From G963663735 sp963663735 (lineage in GTDB: Bacteria > Acidobacteriota > UBA6911 > RPQK01 > JAPXNP01): a stretch of 64,000 nt of DNA. This document shows, piece by piece, positions 52,088 through 61,654 of this stretch. The DNA lies in NCBI GenBank assembly GCA_963663735.2, contig CAXXHN010000002.1, positions 62,001-126,000 of the forward strand, written 5' to 3'. Numbering within the stretch: the first letter of the stretch is position 1; the number at the start of each line of letters is the position of its first letter. The position numbers were made by a program, and so were the translations under genes. Under the pieces are notes generated by a model. That model saw only the letters and a program-made list of their open reading frames with translations, searched no databases and was not told where the DNA came from.

Positions 52088-52557
52088 AAGAAGCTAAGAA
52101 AAGACTGGAAGATAAAATCAAAAAGCTGGAGAGAGAGCTTAATGATGAATTACCAAAGGCCCTGAAAAAGGCACTGGAGCATGGTGATCTCAGGGAGAAT
52201 GCAGAATACCATGCCGCCAAGGAAAGACAATCCTATGTTCAGGCTGAATTAAGCCAGTTGACCCAACGACTGTCAAAGCTCTCTATGATAAACCTGAACA
52301 AGATTCCAGTGGGTGTAGTCTCCTACGGTTCAATCGTGACCTTATATGATGTGGACAGGGAGGAAGTAGTCACCTACAGGCTGGTTTCCAGCGAGGAAGC
52401 TGATCTAAGTAAAAAATTGATATCAACTACTTCACCGATAGGGAAAAGCCTGATGGGCCGGGCAGAGGGAGATGAGGTGGTAATCAGGACTCCAGGGGGT
52501 AAAAGAACCTGTGAAATTGAAAAACTGATTACAATCCATGAGCAGGAAAACGACTAG
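52084..52557 (+). CDS. greA: Transcription elongation factor GreA
   Basis: A 157-aa protein that rescues backtracked RNA polymerase by stimulating transcript cleavage. An N-terminal antiparallel coiled coil (1-70) has the catalytic tip HGDLRENAEYHAA (Asp35, Glu38). The C-terminal FKBP-like domain (80-155) has SPIGKSLMGRAEGDEV. It is slightly shorter at the N-terminus than E. coli GreA. The TTG start overlaps the nuoN stop; this coupling with nuo is unusual. Confidence 0.94.
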   Translation: MKEAKKRLEDKIKKLERELNDELPKALKKALEHGDLRENAEYHAAKERQSYVQAELSQLTQRLSKLSMINLNKIPVGVVSYGSIVTLYDVDREEVVTYRLVSSEEADLSKKLISTTSPIGKSLMGRAEGDEVVIRTPGGKRTCEIEKLITIHEQEND

Positions 52558-52629
52558 AACCGCAGGAGATTCCTGACGCGTTTTTAAATTCCTTATGGAA
52601 AAATCCCTGCCCGGAGACATCTATTCTAT

Positions 52630-54906
52630 ATGGCTGCAAAGAAAAGGACTCAATCAGTAAAAAGTCAATATGTGTTCTGGGGCTTTTATGGTCTTCTGGC
52701 CCTTGGATGCATAATTTTGGGTGCCCTGATCGGAATGGTTTTTGGCTGGGCAATAGATCTTCCCCGGGTTGAGGAGCTTGAATATATGCAGCCCAGCCAG
52801 GTTTCGCTGCTATATAGCTCCAACGGTGAAATGCTGGACCAGTTTGCGACTGAGAAGCGGATTATCGTCAGGTATGAAGATATACCTGAAGTTTTAAAAC
52901 AAGCTATCATCTCCTCAGAAGACAAGAGCTTTTTTACCCATCCCGGAATAGATGTCAAGAGGATGCTGGTAACCATTTTCTACAATGACCTTATCAGGGG
53001 CAACAATTGGGGTGGTTCCACTATCACCATGCAGCTCAGTAAAATGAGGTTTACCAGTACCGGAAAGACTGTTGAGCGAAAAATTAAGGATATTTTTTAC
53101 GCTATCAATGTTGAAAAGGAATATTCTAAAGAACAGATTTTCACGTTTTATGCCAACCAGATGAATTTGGGGCACGGCCGCTACGGGGTGGCAGCGGCAA
53201 CGGATTTTTATTTTCACAAAAAGCTGGCGGACATTTCTCTCTCTGAAGCTGCCATGCTGGCCGGAATAATCCAGTCTCCAGGACATCACTCTCCCATAAA
53301 TCGACCGGACAGAGCGCTCTATCGCCGTAACTGGGTACTTGGAGAAATGCTTGATAACGGGTATATCACCAAGGATGAATATAAGGATGCCTTGGCTCAG
53401 CCACTTGGAGTTATGGGAAGAGATGATCAGCAATCCCCAGCTCCATATTTTGTGGAATGGGTAAGGCAGAGCCTGGCGTCTACTTACAGCAGTGAAGAAA
53501 TATGGGAGAGCGGCCTTAAAATCTATACCACCCTGGACCTCGAAATCCAGAAAGAAGCACAGCGTGCCTTACGGGCAGGACTGAGAAAATATGATCGCGA
53601 AAAGCGTGGCTGGGCCGGACCGGAAAGCAATATTATTGAGGCAGGAATAAATCCGGACGAATATAAGCATCCTGACTGGAGCAAGCTTTTTTATAATGAG
53701 CAGATGATCCACGGATTGGTGCTGCAGAGCAGTAATGCCAATGCTGAAGTCAGGCTGGGAAGTTATACCGCCAATATCGCGCTTTCTGATATGGCCTGGA
53801 CCAAGGCAAAACGAGTCAGCGATATTCTTAAACCTGGAGATGTAGCCCTCTTTACCTTAAAGGATGTGGACCGGGAGAAACGAGTGATCAAAGCCGAGCT
53901 TGATCAGGTGCCTAAAGTGCAGGGAGCTTTGCTGGTGCTGGATAACAATACCGGCGCGGTAAGGGCAATGGTCGGAGGTTTTGATTTTAATTTGAGTAAA
54001 TTCAACCGGGCAACCCAGGCGCTGAGACAACCCGGCTCCATCTTTAAACCTTTCACCTATATTGCCGCCATGGAAGCCGGATTTTCCCCTATTGACAGGA
54101 TACTTGATCAGCCGGTGCAGTTTGAAGACGGTATGGGGCGTCCCTACTCCCCCTCTAACTGGGATGGTAAATATAAAGGTTTAATTACTATTGCCCAAGC
54201 CATGGCTGAGTCAAGGAATGTCCCGACTGTAAGACTGGCAAATGCTATCGGCCCGGAGGTGATTGCCGAAACCGCCAAAAGGTTTGGTCTCAAACATAAC
54301 ATTCCTCCGTTCCTGTCTATTGCTCTTGGGTCAGTGGAGCTTACGCTTGAAGAAATAGTGTCAGCATTCAGCTCCTTTCCCAACCATGGCGTCAGGGCTG
54401 ATCCCTTCTCTATCCAGAGGGTGGAAGACAGCAACGGTGTGATTCTGCAGGAACACACGCTCTCGGTGCACGACGCCCTGGTTTCCCAGGATGTGGCAGA
54501 CAAGATGTTATATCTCTTCCAGGAAGTCATTCGACATGGCAGCGGACGATCGCTCCTCCCGCTGGGGCACCCAATGGGTGGAAAGACCGGGACCACGAAT
54601 GAAGCTACCGACGTATGGTTTGTCGGGTTCACCAAGAACCTTACTGCCGGGATCTGGATCGGGTTTGATGACAATACCCCGCTTGGTGACAGGGTTTATG
54701 GAGCCACCCTGGCCCTCCCTGTCTGGAAGGACTTCATGTCAGTTATATTGAAGAATATTAAACCTGAGGAGTTCGAGTCCGTATGGAAGCCCGGTCCATA
54801 TGACAGCGGAAGGGTCATAGGTGACCTGGAATCGCAGGATTTCATGGGCCCGGTGTTGAGACAGGAATACCAGGTTGAAGATATAGCCCCGCCTCCGGGA
54901 GGGTAG
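52630..54906 (+). CDS. Penicillin-binding protein 1A-type (bifunctional, class A)
   Basis: Peptidoglycan synthase of 758 aa with both activities. A short cytoplasmic tail is followed by a TM helix (about 18-40). The GT51 glycosyltransferase domain (70-240) has the catalytic EDKSFF (Glu97) and GGSTITMQLSK. The transpeptidase domain (about 400-720) has SIFK (Ser470 as acylated nucleophile), SRN near 537 and KTGT (Lys652). It polymerises and crosslinks the cell wall in the periplasm. Followed by a good terminator at 54917-54938. Confidence 0.95.
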   Translation: MAAKKRTQSVKSQYVFWGFYGLLALGCIILGALIGMVFGWAIDLPRVEELEYMQPSQVSLLYSSNGEMLDQFATEKRIIVRYEDIPEVLKQAIISSEDKSFFTHPGIDVKRMLVTIFYNDLIRGNNWGGSTITMQLSKMRFTSTGKTVERKIKDIFYAINVEKEYSKEQIFTFYANQMNLGHGRYGVAAATDFYFHKKLADISLSEAAMLAGIIQSPGHHSPINRPDRALYRRNWVLGEMLDNGYITKDEYKDALAQPLGVMGRDDQQSPAPYFVEWVRQSLASTYSSEEIWESGLKIYTTLDLEIQKEAQRALRAGLRKYDREKRGWAGPESNIIEAGINPDEYKHPDWSKLFYNEQMIHGLVLQSSNANAEVRLGSYTANIALSDMAWTKAKRVSDILKPGDVALFTLKDVDREKRVIKAELDQVPKVQGALLVLDNNTGAVRAMVGGFDFNLSKFNRATQALRQPGSIFKPFTYIAAMEAGFSPIDRILDQPVQFEDGMGRPYSPSNWDGKYKGLITIAQAMAESRNVPTVRLANAIGPEVIAETAKRFGLKHNIPPFLSIALGSVELTLEEIVSAFSSFPNHGVRADPFSIQRVEDSNGVILQEHTLSVHDALVSQDVADKMLYLFQEVIRHGSGRSLLPLGHPMGGKTGTTNEATDVWFVGFTKNLTAGIWIGFDDNTPLGDRVYGATLALPVWKDFMSVILKNIKPEEFESVWKPGPYDSGRVIGDLESQDFMGPVLRQEYQVEDIAPPPGG

Positions 54907-54916
54907 GCTTATCCCT

Positions 54917-54938
54917 GTCAGGCCCGACCTGACTTTTT
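54917..54938 (+). terminator. Intrinsic terminator after PBP1A gene
   Basis: GTCAGG (54917-54922), loop CCCGA, CCTGAC (54928-54933), then TTTTT (54934-54938). A compact stem with a T run, 11 bases after the stop. Confidence 0.75.
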
Positions 54939-54942
54939 CAAC

Positions 54943-54965
54943 TGCTGCCGGAATTCACGGCAGCA
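54943..54965. terminator. Second hairpin in convergent gap
   Basis: A perfect 8-bp stem TGCTGCCG (54943-54950) / CGGCAGCA (54958-54965) around GAATTCA, four bases after the T run of the first terminator. No T run on either strand; it may back up termination between the PBP gene and the convergent BNR-repeat gene. Confidence 0.45.
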
Positions 54966-55028
54966 ATCCGGAGAGCAGAACAGAGGCCTCCGCACAATAA
55001 TTTTTTTCTACATCACCCCTGCTGGCGA

Positions 55029-58000
55029 TTATTCAGGCTGCCATACCGGAATTCGGCCCGGTGTCCAGGGAGCTTTTATTTCTTCCAGCTTACTCTCAAT
55101 GGCAGCCAGGTCTTTTTTGATGAGCCGGGAAAGCTCTCCCAGGACCACTTCAAAATCCCTGGCGGCAATCCGGTATTGCTCTTCCTGGGTGCGGGTTGGA
55201 GCAGAGGTGGAAGAAATCTGTCCGCTGATGATTCCCTGGACCCTGCTGCTGATTCCCGGCAGTACCGGTTCCATCCTGGAGGAAATGGTATTGTCTCCGG
55301 TCATGTCTACTCTGATCTCAGCAAGCCTGAGTTCAAGTTCACGAGTGGACTCAAGCAGGTTCATTTCAGCCCCAGGTGTGGCCAGGATGGCTTTTTTTAT
55401 CAGCTTGATCCGGGTATCAGCTTCTTCCATGGCGCTGATCGCCCCCAGTACAGCCCGCTGCAGCCGGGCTGTTTTACTCTGGAACTCGAGGAGCTCTTTA
55501 CGGTTGGCTGCCGACAGGGTTGCTGTCCCGGTGGATTCTGTCCTGAATGGCACAGGTCCTGCCAGTGTTTTGAAGGAATCCCGGGCGTATTGAGAAAGAG
55601 TAACCTGGTAGGCTCCAGGAACGGCCAATGGCCCTGATAGCTGTCTTTCTCTGCCTCCGGGTACGGCCGATCGGACTGGTGTACTCGATGGAAATTTCAG
55701 GTCCCAGGAAATCCTGTGGAGCCCTGCTGAACCGGAAGCGGTGATCCGCCTGATAACATGGTTTTCGGAATCAGAGACCGTGAGTATTACCAGGGGTTGA
55801 TCCTCCTGGTCCTCTTTTCTTAGATCTTCCCAGGATGGATAGAATACATCCTGGTTGTCTTTGGCCAGTTTTTTCTCGTTCTCCTGCCGTTCCTTTCTCA
55901 GGGTATTCAGGCCTTCTTTTAAATAATAGGTAAAAGTTGCTCCGTAATCAGGATTAGGCGCGGTGTAGTAAGAGTCTCCCTGGTAACCCTTGGAACCCGG
56001 GCCCAGGGGAGAATCCTGTATGTACACCGGAACTTTTTCCGGGGCAAAAAGGAGGCTTTCGCTCTCCAGTTGGGTTTTATTCAGTTTTCGCAGCGGTGAA
56101 TAATCATCCAGGATATATATACCTCTTCCAAAAGTGGCGGCAACCAGATCGTTATCCCGTCTCTGAATTTCAAGTTCCATGACGCAGATAGTAGGTATCC
56201 CTCCCTTCAGCCTGACCCATTCCTTTCCCCCGTCAGTTGTAAAAAACACTCCAAATTCAGTACCGGCAAAGAGAAGATCGGGATTCAGGTGATCTTCTGC
56301 CAGGGTGTACACTGATCCTCTCTCCGGGAGATTTCCCGTGATGGAAGTCCAGTTCTTTCCAAGGTTTGTGCTCTTGAGTAGATATGGTTTAAAGTCCCCG
56401 TCCTTGTGATTGTCAAATGCCGCATAGATGACATCCTGATCATGGAAGGAAGCTTCCAGGTCGCTGACATAGGTCTTTTCAGGTACTCCGGGAAATGAAT
56501 CAAGTTTAGTCCAGGTTTGGCCTTCATTTACCGTCACCTGAATCAGCCCGTCGTCAGTTCCGGCGATCAGCAGACCCTCTTTGACGGGTGATTCCGCCAG
56601 AGATACAATTGCTCCATAGAAAGAAGTGGAGGAGTTTTTGGCTACAGAGTCAACACCTTGAACCCTTCCCATGATCGGCAACCGGTTGCGGTCAATGTTC
56701 CTTGAAAGGTCAGCGCTTACTGCTCTCCAGGAATCCCCCCGATCATCACTCCGGAACAGTTTCTGGCAGGCGAAGTATATCCTGCTGCCGGAATGAGGGC
56801 TGATGAGCAGGGGTGAGTTCCAGTTCCAGCGAAGCGGTTCATCATCTATGCCAGGCTGTGGCTGTATGGTGATTTTTTCGCCGCTCTTTTTGTCAAAACG
56901 GGCGAGGTGCCCGTTTTGGGACTGGGCATATATTATGTCAGGGTTTTCTGGGTCCACCTGGGATTCAAATCCATCTCCTCCCTTGGTAACCAGCCAGTCA
57001 GAATTGGCTATTCCATGGATATTAGTGGTCCGTGAAGGCCCCCCCAGGCTGTAATTATCCTGAGTCCCTCCGTAGACATTGTAAAAAGGAAGGTCGTTGT
57101 CAGTAGTTACACGGTAAAACTGGGTTACCGGGAGATTTGATTTGAAATGCCAGTTTTCACCCCGGTCCCAGCTTTCATACATTCCTCCGTCACATCCAGC
57201 CAGCAGGTAGTTGTTATTATCCGGATCGATCCATAGCGCGTGATTATCTACATGTTTGCTATCGCCGTCCAGCCTGGAAAAAGTCTTGCCGCTGTCTTCT
57301 GAGACCATCAGGTAAGTGTCAAGAGCATAGACGCGGCTGGCATCGACAGGGTCTGCGGTAAGCTCCTGGTAATACTGGGGGCTTCCGGTGACATAATTGC
57401 TCTGCTTTTTCCATGTCTGTCCCCTGTCGGCAGACATGAAGAATCCCCCTTCTTCACCTGCTGCCTCTACTACCGCGTATATAACGGAAGGACTAGCCGC
57501 TGATATGGCGAGTCCGATTCTTCCCTTATCAGATCTGGGTAGTCCATTAGTTAACTCGTTCCAGGTGTTACCACCGTCCTCTGATTTGTAAATGCCTGAT
57601 TCCGGGCCGCCGTCCAGCAAGGTCCAGACCTTTCTGCGTCGCTGGTAGGCAACCGCATACATGGTATCTGGAACGCCGGGTTCAGCGAATACTTCACTGA
57701 CTCCGGTATTGCTGCTGATGTCCAGAACCTTTTCCCATGTGTCTCCGCCGTCCTCAGTTTTATACAGACCCCGATCACCGCCTGCGGACCAGAGAGGCCC
57801 CTGGGCAGCAACAAAGACACGCTTGGTGTTGCGGGGGTCTATCCAAATCATCCCGATGTGTTCTGACTCCTTCAGGCCAGTATTTTTCCAGGTATTGCCC
57901 CCGTCCACTGTTTTGTATACTCCATCTCCGTATCCCACACTGCGCTGGCTGTTATTTTCTCCGGTGCCAACCCAGAGAACCTGGGGATTGCTGGGGTCCA

Positions 58001-58322
58001 TGGTAATGCAGCCTATTGAATAAGATCCCTGGGTATCAAAAACCGGCGTCCAGGTAGTCCCCGCATTAATCGTCTTCCATACACCCCCGGAAGAAACCGC
58101 AACGTAATAGGTTCCGTTTTTGTCGGGATGCACCGCCAGGTCTCCGATTCGGCCTGAGGTCAGGGCCGGCCCAATAGACCTGAATTTCAGGCCCTGGAAT
58201 GTGGCCTCGCTGTATTTATTTTCAGGTTGGTCTGTACCACCCTGATCCTGGAGAGCCCGTACAGGGGTGAGGAGCAGGAAAATATATACCGGGATAAAAA
58301 TCAGACTTCGGCGATGTGTCAT
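55029..58322 (-). CDS. Large secreted BNR/sortilin-like beta-propeller protein
   Basis: A 1,097-aa protein with a signal peptide (LIFIPVYIFLLLTPVRA, about 8-24). Residues about 35-750 hold many BNR/Asp-box-type repeats (GGVWKTINAGTTW, GVYKTVDGGNTW, GLYKTEDGGDTW and others), forming one or two large propellers as in VPS10/sortilin and PSII-assembly-factor-like proteins. The C-terminal 350 residues are a mixed domain with a coiled-coil segment. It is often named a glycosyl hydrolase, but sialidase residues were not seen; binding or structural roles are equally likely. AGGAGG lies eight bases before the ATG at 58322. Confidence 0.87.
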   Translation of the reverse strand: MTHRRSLIFIPVYIFLLLTPVRALQDQGGTDQPENKYSEATFQGLKFRSIGPALTSGRIGDLAVHPDKNGTYYVAVSSGGVWKTINAGTTWTPVFDTQGSYSIGCITMDPSNPQVLWVGTGENNSQRSVGYGDGVYKTVDGGNTWKNTGLKESEHIGMIWIDPRNTKRVFVAAQGPLWSAGGDRGLYKTEDGGDTWEKVLDISSNTGVSEVFAEPGVPDTMYAVAYQRRRKVWTLLDGGPESGIYKSEDGGNTWNELTNGLPRSDKGRIGLAISAASPSVIYAVVEAAGEEGGFFMSADRGQTWKKQSNYVTGSPQYYQELTADPVDASRVYALDTYLMVSEDSGKTFSRLDGDSKHVDNHALWIDPDNNNYLLAGCDGGMYESWDRGENWHFKSNLPVTQFYRVTTDNDLPFYNVYGGTQDNYSLGGPSRTTNIHGIANSDWLVTKGGDGFESQVDPENPDIIYAQSQNGHLARFDKKSGEKITIQPQPGIDDEPLRWNWNSPLLISPHSGSRIYFACQKLFRSDDRGDSWRAVSADLSRNIDRNRLPIMGRVQGVDSVAKNSSTSFYGAIVSLAESPVKEGLLIAGTDDGLIQVTVNEGQTWTKLDSFPGVPEKTYVSDLEASFHDQDVIYAAFDNHKDGDFKPYLLKSTNLGKNWTSITGNLPERGSVYTLAEDHLNPDLLFAGTEFGVFFTTDGGKEWVRLKGGIPTICVMELEIQRRDNDLVAATFGRGIYILDDYSPLRKLNKTQLESESLLFAPEKVPVYIQDSPLGPGSKGYQGDSYYTAPNPDYGATFTYYLKEGLNTLRKERQENEKKLAKDNQDVFYPSWEDLRKEDQEDQPLVILTVSDSENHVIRRITASGSAGLHRISWDLKFPSSTPVRSAVPGGRERQLSGPLAVPGAYQVTLSQYARDSFKTLAGPVPFRTESTGTATLSAANRKELLEFQSKTARLQRAVLGAISAMEEADTRIKLIKKAILATPGAEMNLLESTRELELRLAEIRVDMTGDNTISSRMEPVLPGISSRVQGIISGQISSTSAPTRTQEEQYRIAARDFEVVLGELSRLIKKDLAAIESKLEEIKAPWTPGRIPVWQPE

Positions 58323-58661
58323 TGCATAAACCTCCTGATCTAGGAATGTAAACGAAACCAGGAGGCAGGGCAAATACTTTCTGCCCGGGATTCATCGCGG
58401 CAAGACCTGTTTATACCGGAAATCGAGATTTTTTTGGGAGAGACTAAAAAGGGAGACGTCCATTATGGATAAAAAATGACCGGCACTGATCTTCCGGACA
58501 GAGCTGTAAACAGTTACATGATGTCCCTGAGAGGGTTTCTCTATTTTTAGCATGCTTAGATAAGTTATTTGCGAGTTTTTCAAAGATTTTTTTGAATCTT
58601 CTCAGTTTTTATTTGCATATTTGCACACAAATACAAATAATAGTGTGATCAAAGGGGTTTT
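58323..58661. other. Divergent intergenic region between BNR protein and arsR
   Basis: About 340 bases, AT-rich towards arsR. It holds a 6-bp dyad AAGATT/AATCTT at 58583-58600 and the ArsR-type operator listed separately. No gene recognised. Confidence 0.35.
58613..58641 (+). promoter_or_regulatory. arsR promoter with ArsR-type dyad operator
   Basis: TTGCAT (58613-58618), 17 bases, AATAAT (58636-58641). The spacer contains the perfect inverted repeat TATTTG-CACA-CAAATA (58618-58633), with outer ATTTG (58611-58615) and CAAAT (58634-58638) elements almost on the same axis. This is the usual form of ArsR/SmtB operators and would allow autoregulation of the efflux operon. Confidence 0.55.
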
Positions 58662-58961
58662 ATGAATAATGAGAACAGATTTGTACTAATGGCTGATGTT
58701 TTAAAATCATTGGCTCATCCAACCCGGTTGAGGATAGTGGAGCAGCTTTCCAGGGGAGAAAAATGTGTGCAGGACCTGCATGAGGTAATTGGGACAGATA
58801 TGTCCACAGTATCCAGGCATTTATCTGTGCTCAAAAATCATGATATTGTTGATTTCCGCAGGGATAAAACATTCCTTTACTATAGATTAAAGAATAAATT
58901 TGTTCTGGACTTGTTCCCCTGCATGGGGTCGGTTTTGGGATCCAGCAACGAGGAGGTATAG
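58662..58961 (+). CDS. ArsR/SmtB family transcriptional regulator
   Basis: A 99-aa winged-helix dimeric repressor. It has LAHPTRLRIVEQL (18-30) and the recognition helix region MSTVSRHLSVLKNH (47-60). The helix-3 metal site is KCVQDLHE, with Cys35, Asp38 and His40 instead of the two-cysteine ELCVCDL of arsenic sensors; one more cysteine, Cys87, is near the C-terminus. AAGGGG precedes the ATG. It is first in an operon with TolC, adaptor and RND pump genes, which it likely represses until a metal or other ligand is present. The inducer is unknown. Confidence 0.9.
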   Translation: MNNENRFVLMADVLKSLAHPTRLRIVEQLSRGEKCVQDLHEVIGTDMSTVSRHLSVLKNHDIVDFRRDKTFLYYRLKNKFVLDLFPCMGSVLGSSNEEV

Positions 58962-58966
58962 CAGAA

Positions 58967-60352
58967 ATGGATAATGGTAGGAACATAAGATTAATTGCAT
59001 TTCTGGCTTTGCTGCTTGCCGGGACAGCCATGGCATCCGGTATTCCGGAGGTGACATCAGCTGTAGCTGCCAGCGAAGGCCTGACTTTAGAAGCCGCTGT
59101 ACGGATAGCACTTCAGTCCAATCCCCTGGTAGGGGCAGCCAGGGCAGGGGAGAGGCTGGCCGGGGCCAGAGTTGCAGAGAGCAAAGCCGGAAGATTGCCG
59201 TTTCTGCAGCTGGAACAGACCATGATGCACAGTAACAACCCGGTGTTTGTTTTCGGATCTTTACTGGAACAGGAGGGCTTCAACGCCAGTTACTTTGATA
59301 CCAGGTTCCTGAATGACCCCCCGTCGATGAATAATTATCGGAGTTCACTTAACCTGAAGGTGCCTGTTTTCAATAAGTTCAAAACCAGTGCTGCTATTGA
59401 AGAGGCAAAAATTGGGCAGAAACAGGCGGAGGCTGATATTGAGTGGACTGCGCAGCAGATCCGATACCAGGTGATCCAGGCTTATTACGGAGTACTTGTC
59501 GCCCAGGCCCGAGAAGCAGTGGCAGTGGAAACCGTGAAGTCTGTGGAAAAAAAGGCTGATGATATCAGGGTTATGCTTGAGCAGGGGATGGCGGTCAAAT
59601 CTGATCTGCTGGCCATGCAGGTACAGCTGGCGGGTTTTCGCCAGGATCTCTCCCAGGCATCGGGAGCGGTAAAAACTGCCAAAGCGGCTCTAAATACCGT
59701 TATGGCCAGGCCCATTGATACCCCGTTCCAGGTAGCCGGGCGTCTGGAAAGCAGAACTTTTTCTCTTCCGGGTGAAGATGAAATGGTGAAAATTGCCCTG
59801 ATTTCAAGGCCTGATTATCAGAATGCGAACTATGCTGTGAGCGCCATGGAACAGAAGATGAAGGCAGCAGGGGGGCAGTGGTGGCCTGATTTGAATGTTT
59901 TCGCCAAGGTTGGGAGGAGTTCCCGGAACATTACAGACGGGAGCTCTGACTTTACAATTGGCGCCGGCCTCACTTTCGATATCCTTGATTTTGGGCGCGG
60001 AGCCAGGATTGAACAGGCCAGAGCCGGAACTGAAGCGGTGAGGGCAAAGGCACAATACCAGGCGAATTCCATCAGGCTGGAGATAGCCCAGTCCTACCAG
60101 ACTTTTAATACTTCCAGGGATAGGCTTGAAGTTGCTTCCACCGCGGTCGAGCAAGCCATGGAGGCTCTCCGGATTGTGCAGGACAGGCATGAGTCCGGAT
60201 TAACAACCATAACTGAAGTACTCAGGGCGCAAACTGCATTGCTGGGAGCGAAAATGAATCTCCTTGCGGCTCAATATGATTTATACCTGAGTTATGCCAA
60301 GACCAAACTGGCCGCCGGATCTCTCACTGGTGTGGAAGAAATGGCCAGCTGA
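58967..60352 (+). CDS. TolC family outer-membrane efflux protein
   Basis: A 461-aa channel subunit with signal peptide (LIAFLALLLAGTAMAS, about 9-24) and two outer-membrane-efflux repeats (about 40-235 and 250-455) forming long coiled coils, ending near EVLRAQTALLGAKMNLLAAQ, a TolC hallmark. It has no lipobox, unlike the OMF at 12.5 kb. GAGGAGG precedes ATG 58967, five bases after the arsR stop. Confidence 0.92.
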   Translation: MDNGRNIRLIAFLALLLAGTAMASGIPEVTSAVAASEGLTLEAAVRIALQSNPLVGAARAGERLAGARVAESKAGRLPFLQLEQTMMHSNNPVFVFGSLLEQEGFNASYFDTRFLNDPPSMNNYRSSLNLKVPVFNKFKTSAAIEEAKIGQKQAEADIEWTAQQIRYQVIQAYYGVLVAQAREAVAVETVKSVEKKADDIRVMLEQGMAVKSDLLAMQVQLAGFRQDLSQASGAVKTAKAALNTVMARPIDTPFQVAGRLESRTFSLPGEDEMVKIALISRPDYQNANYAVSAMEQKMKAAGGQWWPDLNVFAKVGRSSRNITDGSSDFTIGAGLTFDILDFGRGARIEQARAGTEAVRAKAQYQANSIRLEIAQSYQTFNTSRDRLEVASTAVEQAMEALRIVQDRHESGLTTITEVLRAQTALLGAKMNLLAAQYDLYLSYAKTKLAAGSLTGVEEMAS

Positions 60353-60367
60353 ACAGGAGCTTAATTG

Positions 60368-61558
60368 ATGAGAAAAATAATAACCATTTTAGTGTTGGCA
60401 GTATTGACGCTAGTCTTTGCAGATTGCAGCGGAACAGAACATAAAACTGAAAACAGCCATTCCTCCACGCCGGTCAGGGTTTCGGTGGAACAGGCCGGGA
60501 CTGACGGAGGCGAGAGTTCCTTTGAACTCGTGGGAACGGTTCAATCCACTGTTACTACGACCATATCCAGCCAGACCTTTGGCCGGGTTCTTTCTACCAG
60601 GTACGAAGAGGGAGACCGGGTCCTGAAGAATGCGGTTATGCTGGAAATCGAACAGGATCAGGCTAAAGCAGGAGTCTCTCAGGCTGAAGCTGCCCTCCAT
60701 GAAGCAGAACTGGCCCTGAGGGAGGTCGAACGGGGATCACAGGCGGCAGTGGCGGGTCGGGATATGGCTGTAGCCAATGCTGCTGTAGCCGCTTCAACCT
60801 TTAAGCGTTTCCAGGTTCTGCTGGAAAGGGAGTCTGTTTCCCGGCAGGAATATGAGGAAGTTGAGGCAAGGAATCTTTCCGCCCAGGCCGCTGTTAAGCA
60901 GGCCGAGCAGGCTGTTCTCGGCCTTGATGAAAAACAGGCACAGGTAAAGGCCCGCATAACCCAGGCTGAAGCCGGCCTCAGGCAGGCAAAGCTTAACCTA
61001 GGTTATACCTCAGTCACTGCTCCTTATAACGGAATTGTGGTCAGGAAAATGGTAGAGGCAGGGCAGCTTGCTGCCCCGGGAGCACCCCTTTATGTAATTG
61101 AAAAAGACGACTATGAGTTACATGTTTCAGTGGATACGACAAAAAGCCGGAAACTGTCCCCGGGGCAGGAACTTCCGGTTTCCTTTGATTCCCTGGAAGG
61201 AACCCTGACCGGAAAGATCCGGGAAATTGTCCCCGTGGCAGACCCGGTTTCCAGGACGGTAAAGGTAAAAATAACCCTGCCTGATACTCCTGGGCTTTAT
61301 TCAGGAATTTTCGGACGAGCTTCATTCCAGATGGATGATTCCCCTTCAGTATCAGTACCTGTGTCGGCATTGGTAAGGAGAGGACAGTTGACCGGGGTTT
61401 TTGTTGTGGATCTGGAAAGGGTCGCCCGTTACCGGCTGATCAGGACCGGAAGAACATCTGGTGCCAGGGTTGAAATCCTCTCGGGACTTAATCCGGGAGA
61501 ATCAGTTGTGGTTGATCCTGGAGCGGTAAGCGAAGGCGTAAGCATAGAGACTAGATAA
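60368..61558 (+). CDS. RND efflux periplasmic adaptor, probable lipoprotein
   Basis: A 396-aa membrane-fusion protein. The N-terminal signal ends VFADC, a weak lipobox with an unusual Asp before Cys, so lipidation is uncertain. The lipoyl/coiled-coil core (about 65-230) is rich in Ala, Gln and Glu and includes RLSTRYEEGD-type and VTAPYNGIVVRKM segments; beta-barrel and membrane-proximal domains follow, with VVDPGAVSEGV at the end. AGGAGC precedes ATG 60368, 15 bases after the TolC gene. Confidence 0.92.
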   Translation: MRKIITILVLAVLTLVFADCSGTEHKTENSHSSTPVRVSVEQAGTDGGESSFELVGTVQSTVTTTISSQTFGRVLSTRYEEGDRVLKNAVMLEIEQDQAKAGVSQAEAALHEAELALREVERGSQAAVAGRDMAVANAAVAASTFKRFQVLLERESVSRQEYEEVEARNLSAQAAVKQAEQAVLGLDEKQAQVKARITQAEAGLRQAKLNLGYTSVTAPYNGIVVRKMVEAGQLAAPGAPLYVIEKDDYELHVSVDTTKSRKLSPGQELPVSFDSLEGTLTGKIREIVPVADPVSRTVKVKITLPDTPGLYSGIFGRASFQMDDSPSVSVPVSALVRRGQLTGVFVVDLERVARYRLIRTGRTSGARVEILSGLNPGESVVVDPGAVSEGVSIETR

Positions 61559-61585
61559 GCAAGGAACTGAGTCCTGATGGATTGT

Positions 61586-61617
61586 GTTACCCCGGAAGTA
61601 ATTATTCGGGCGGTAAC
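61586..61617 (+). other. Stem-loop between adaptor and RND pump genes
   Basis: GTTAC-CCCG (61586-61594) pairs with CGGG-GTAAC (61607-61617) across a 2-base bulge, in the 96-base gap of the operon. It could adjust the ratio of adaptor to pump by RNA stability. Confidence 0.3.
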
Positions 61618-61654
61618 CTTTCCAGGGATGCAAAATAGAGGACAGGAATAAATT

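Noticed and set aside
55029..58322. Sialidase based on Asp-box repeats
   Set aside because: Catalytic arginine triad and tyrosine of sialidases were not recognised; repeats are better read as sortilin/BNR propellers.
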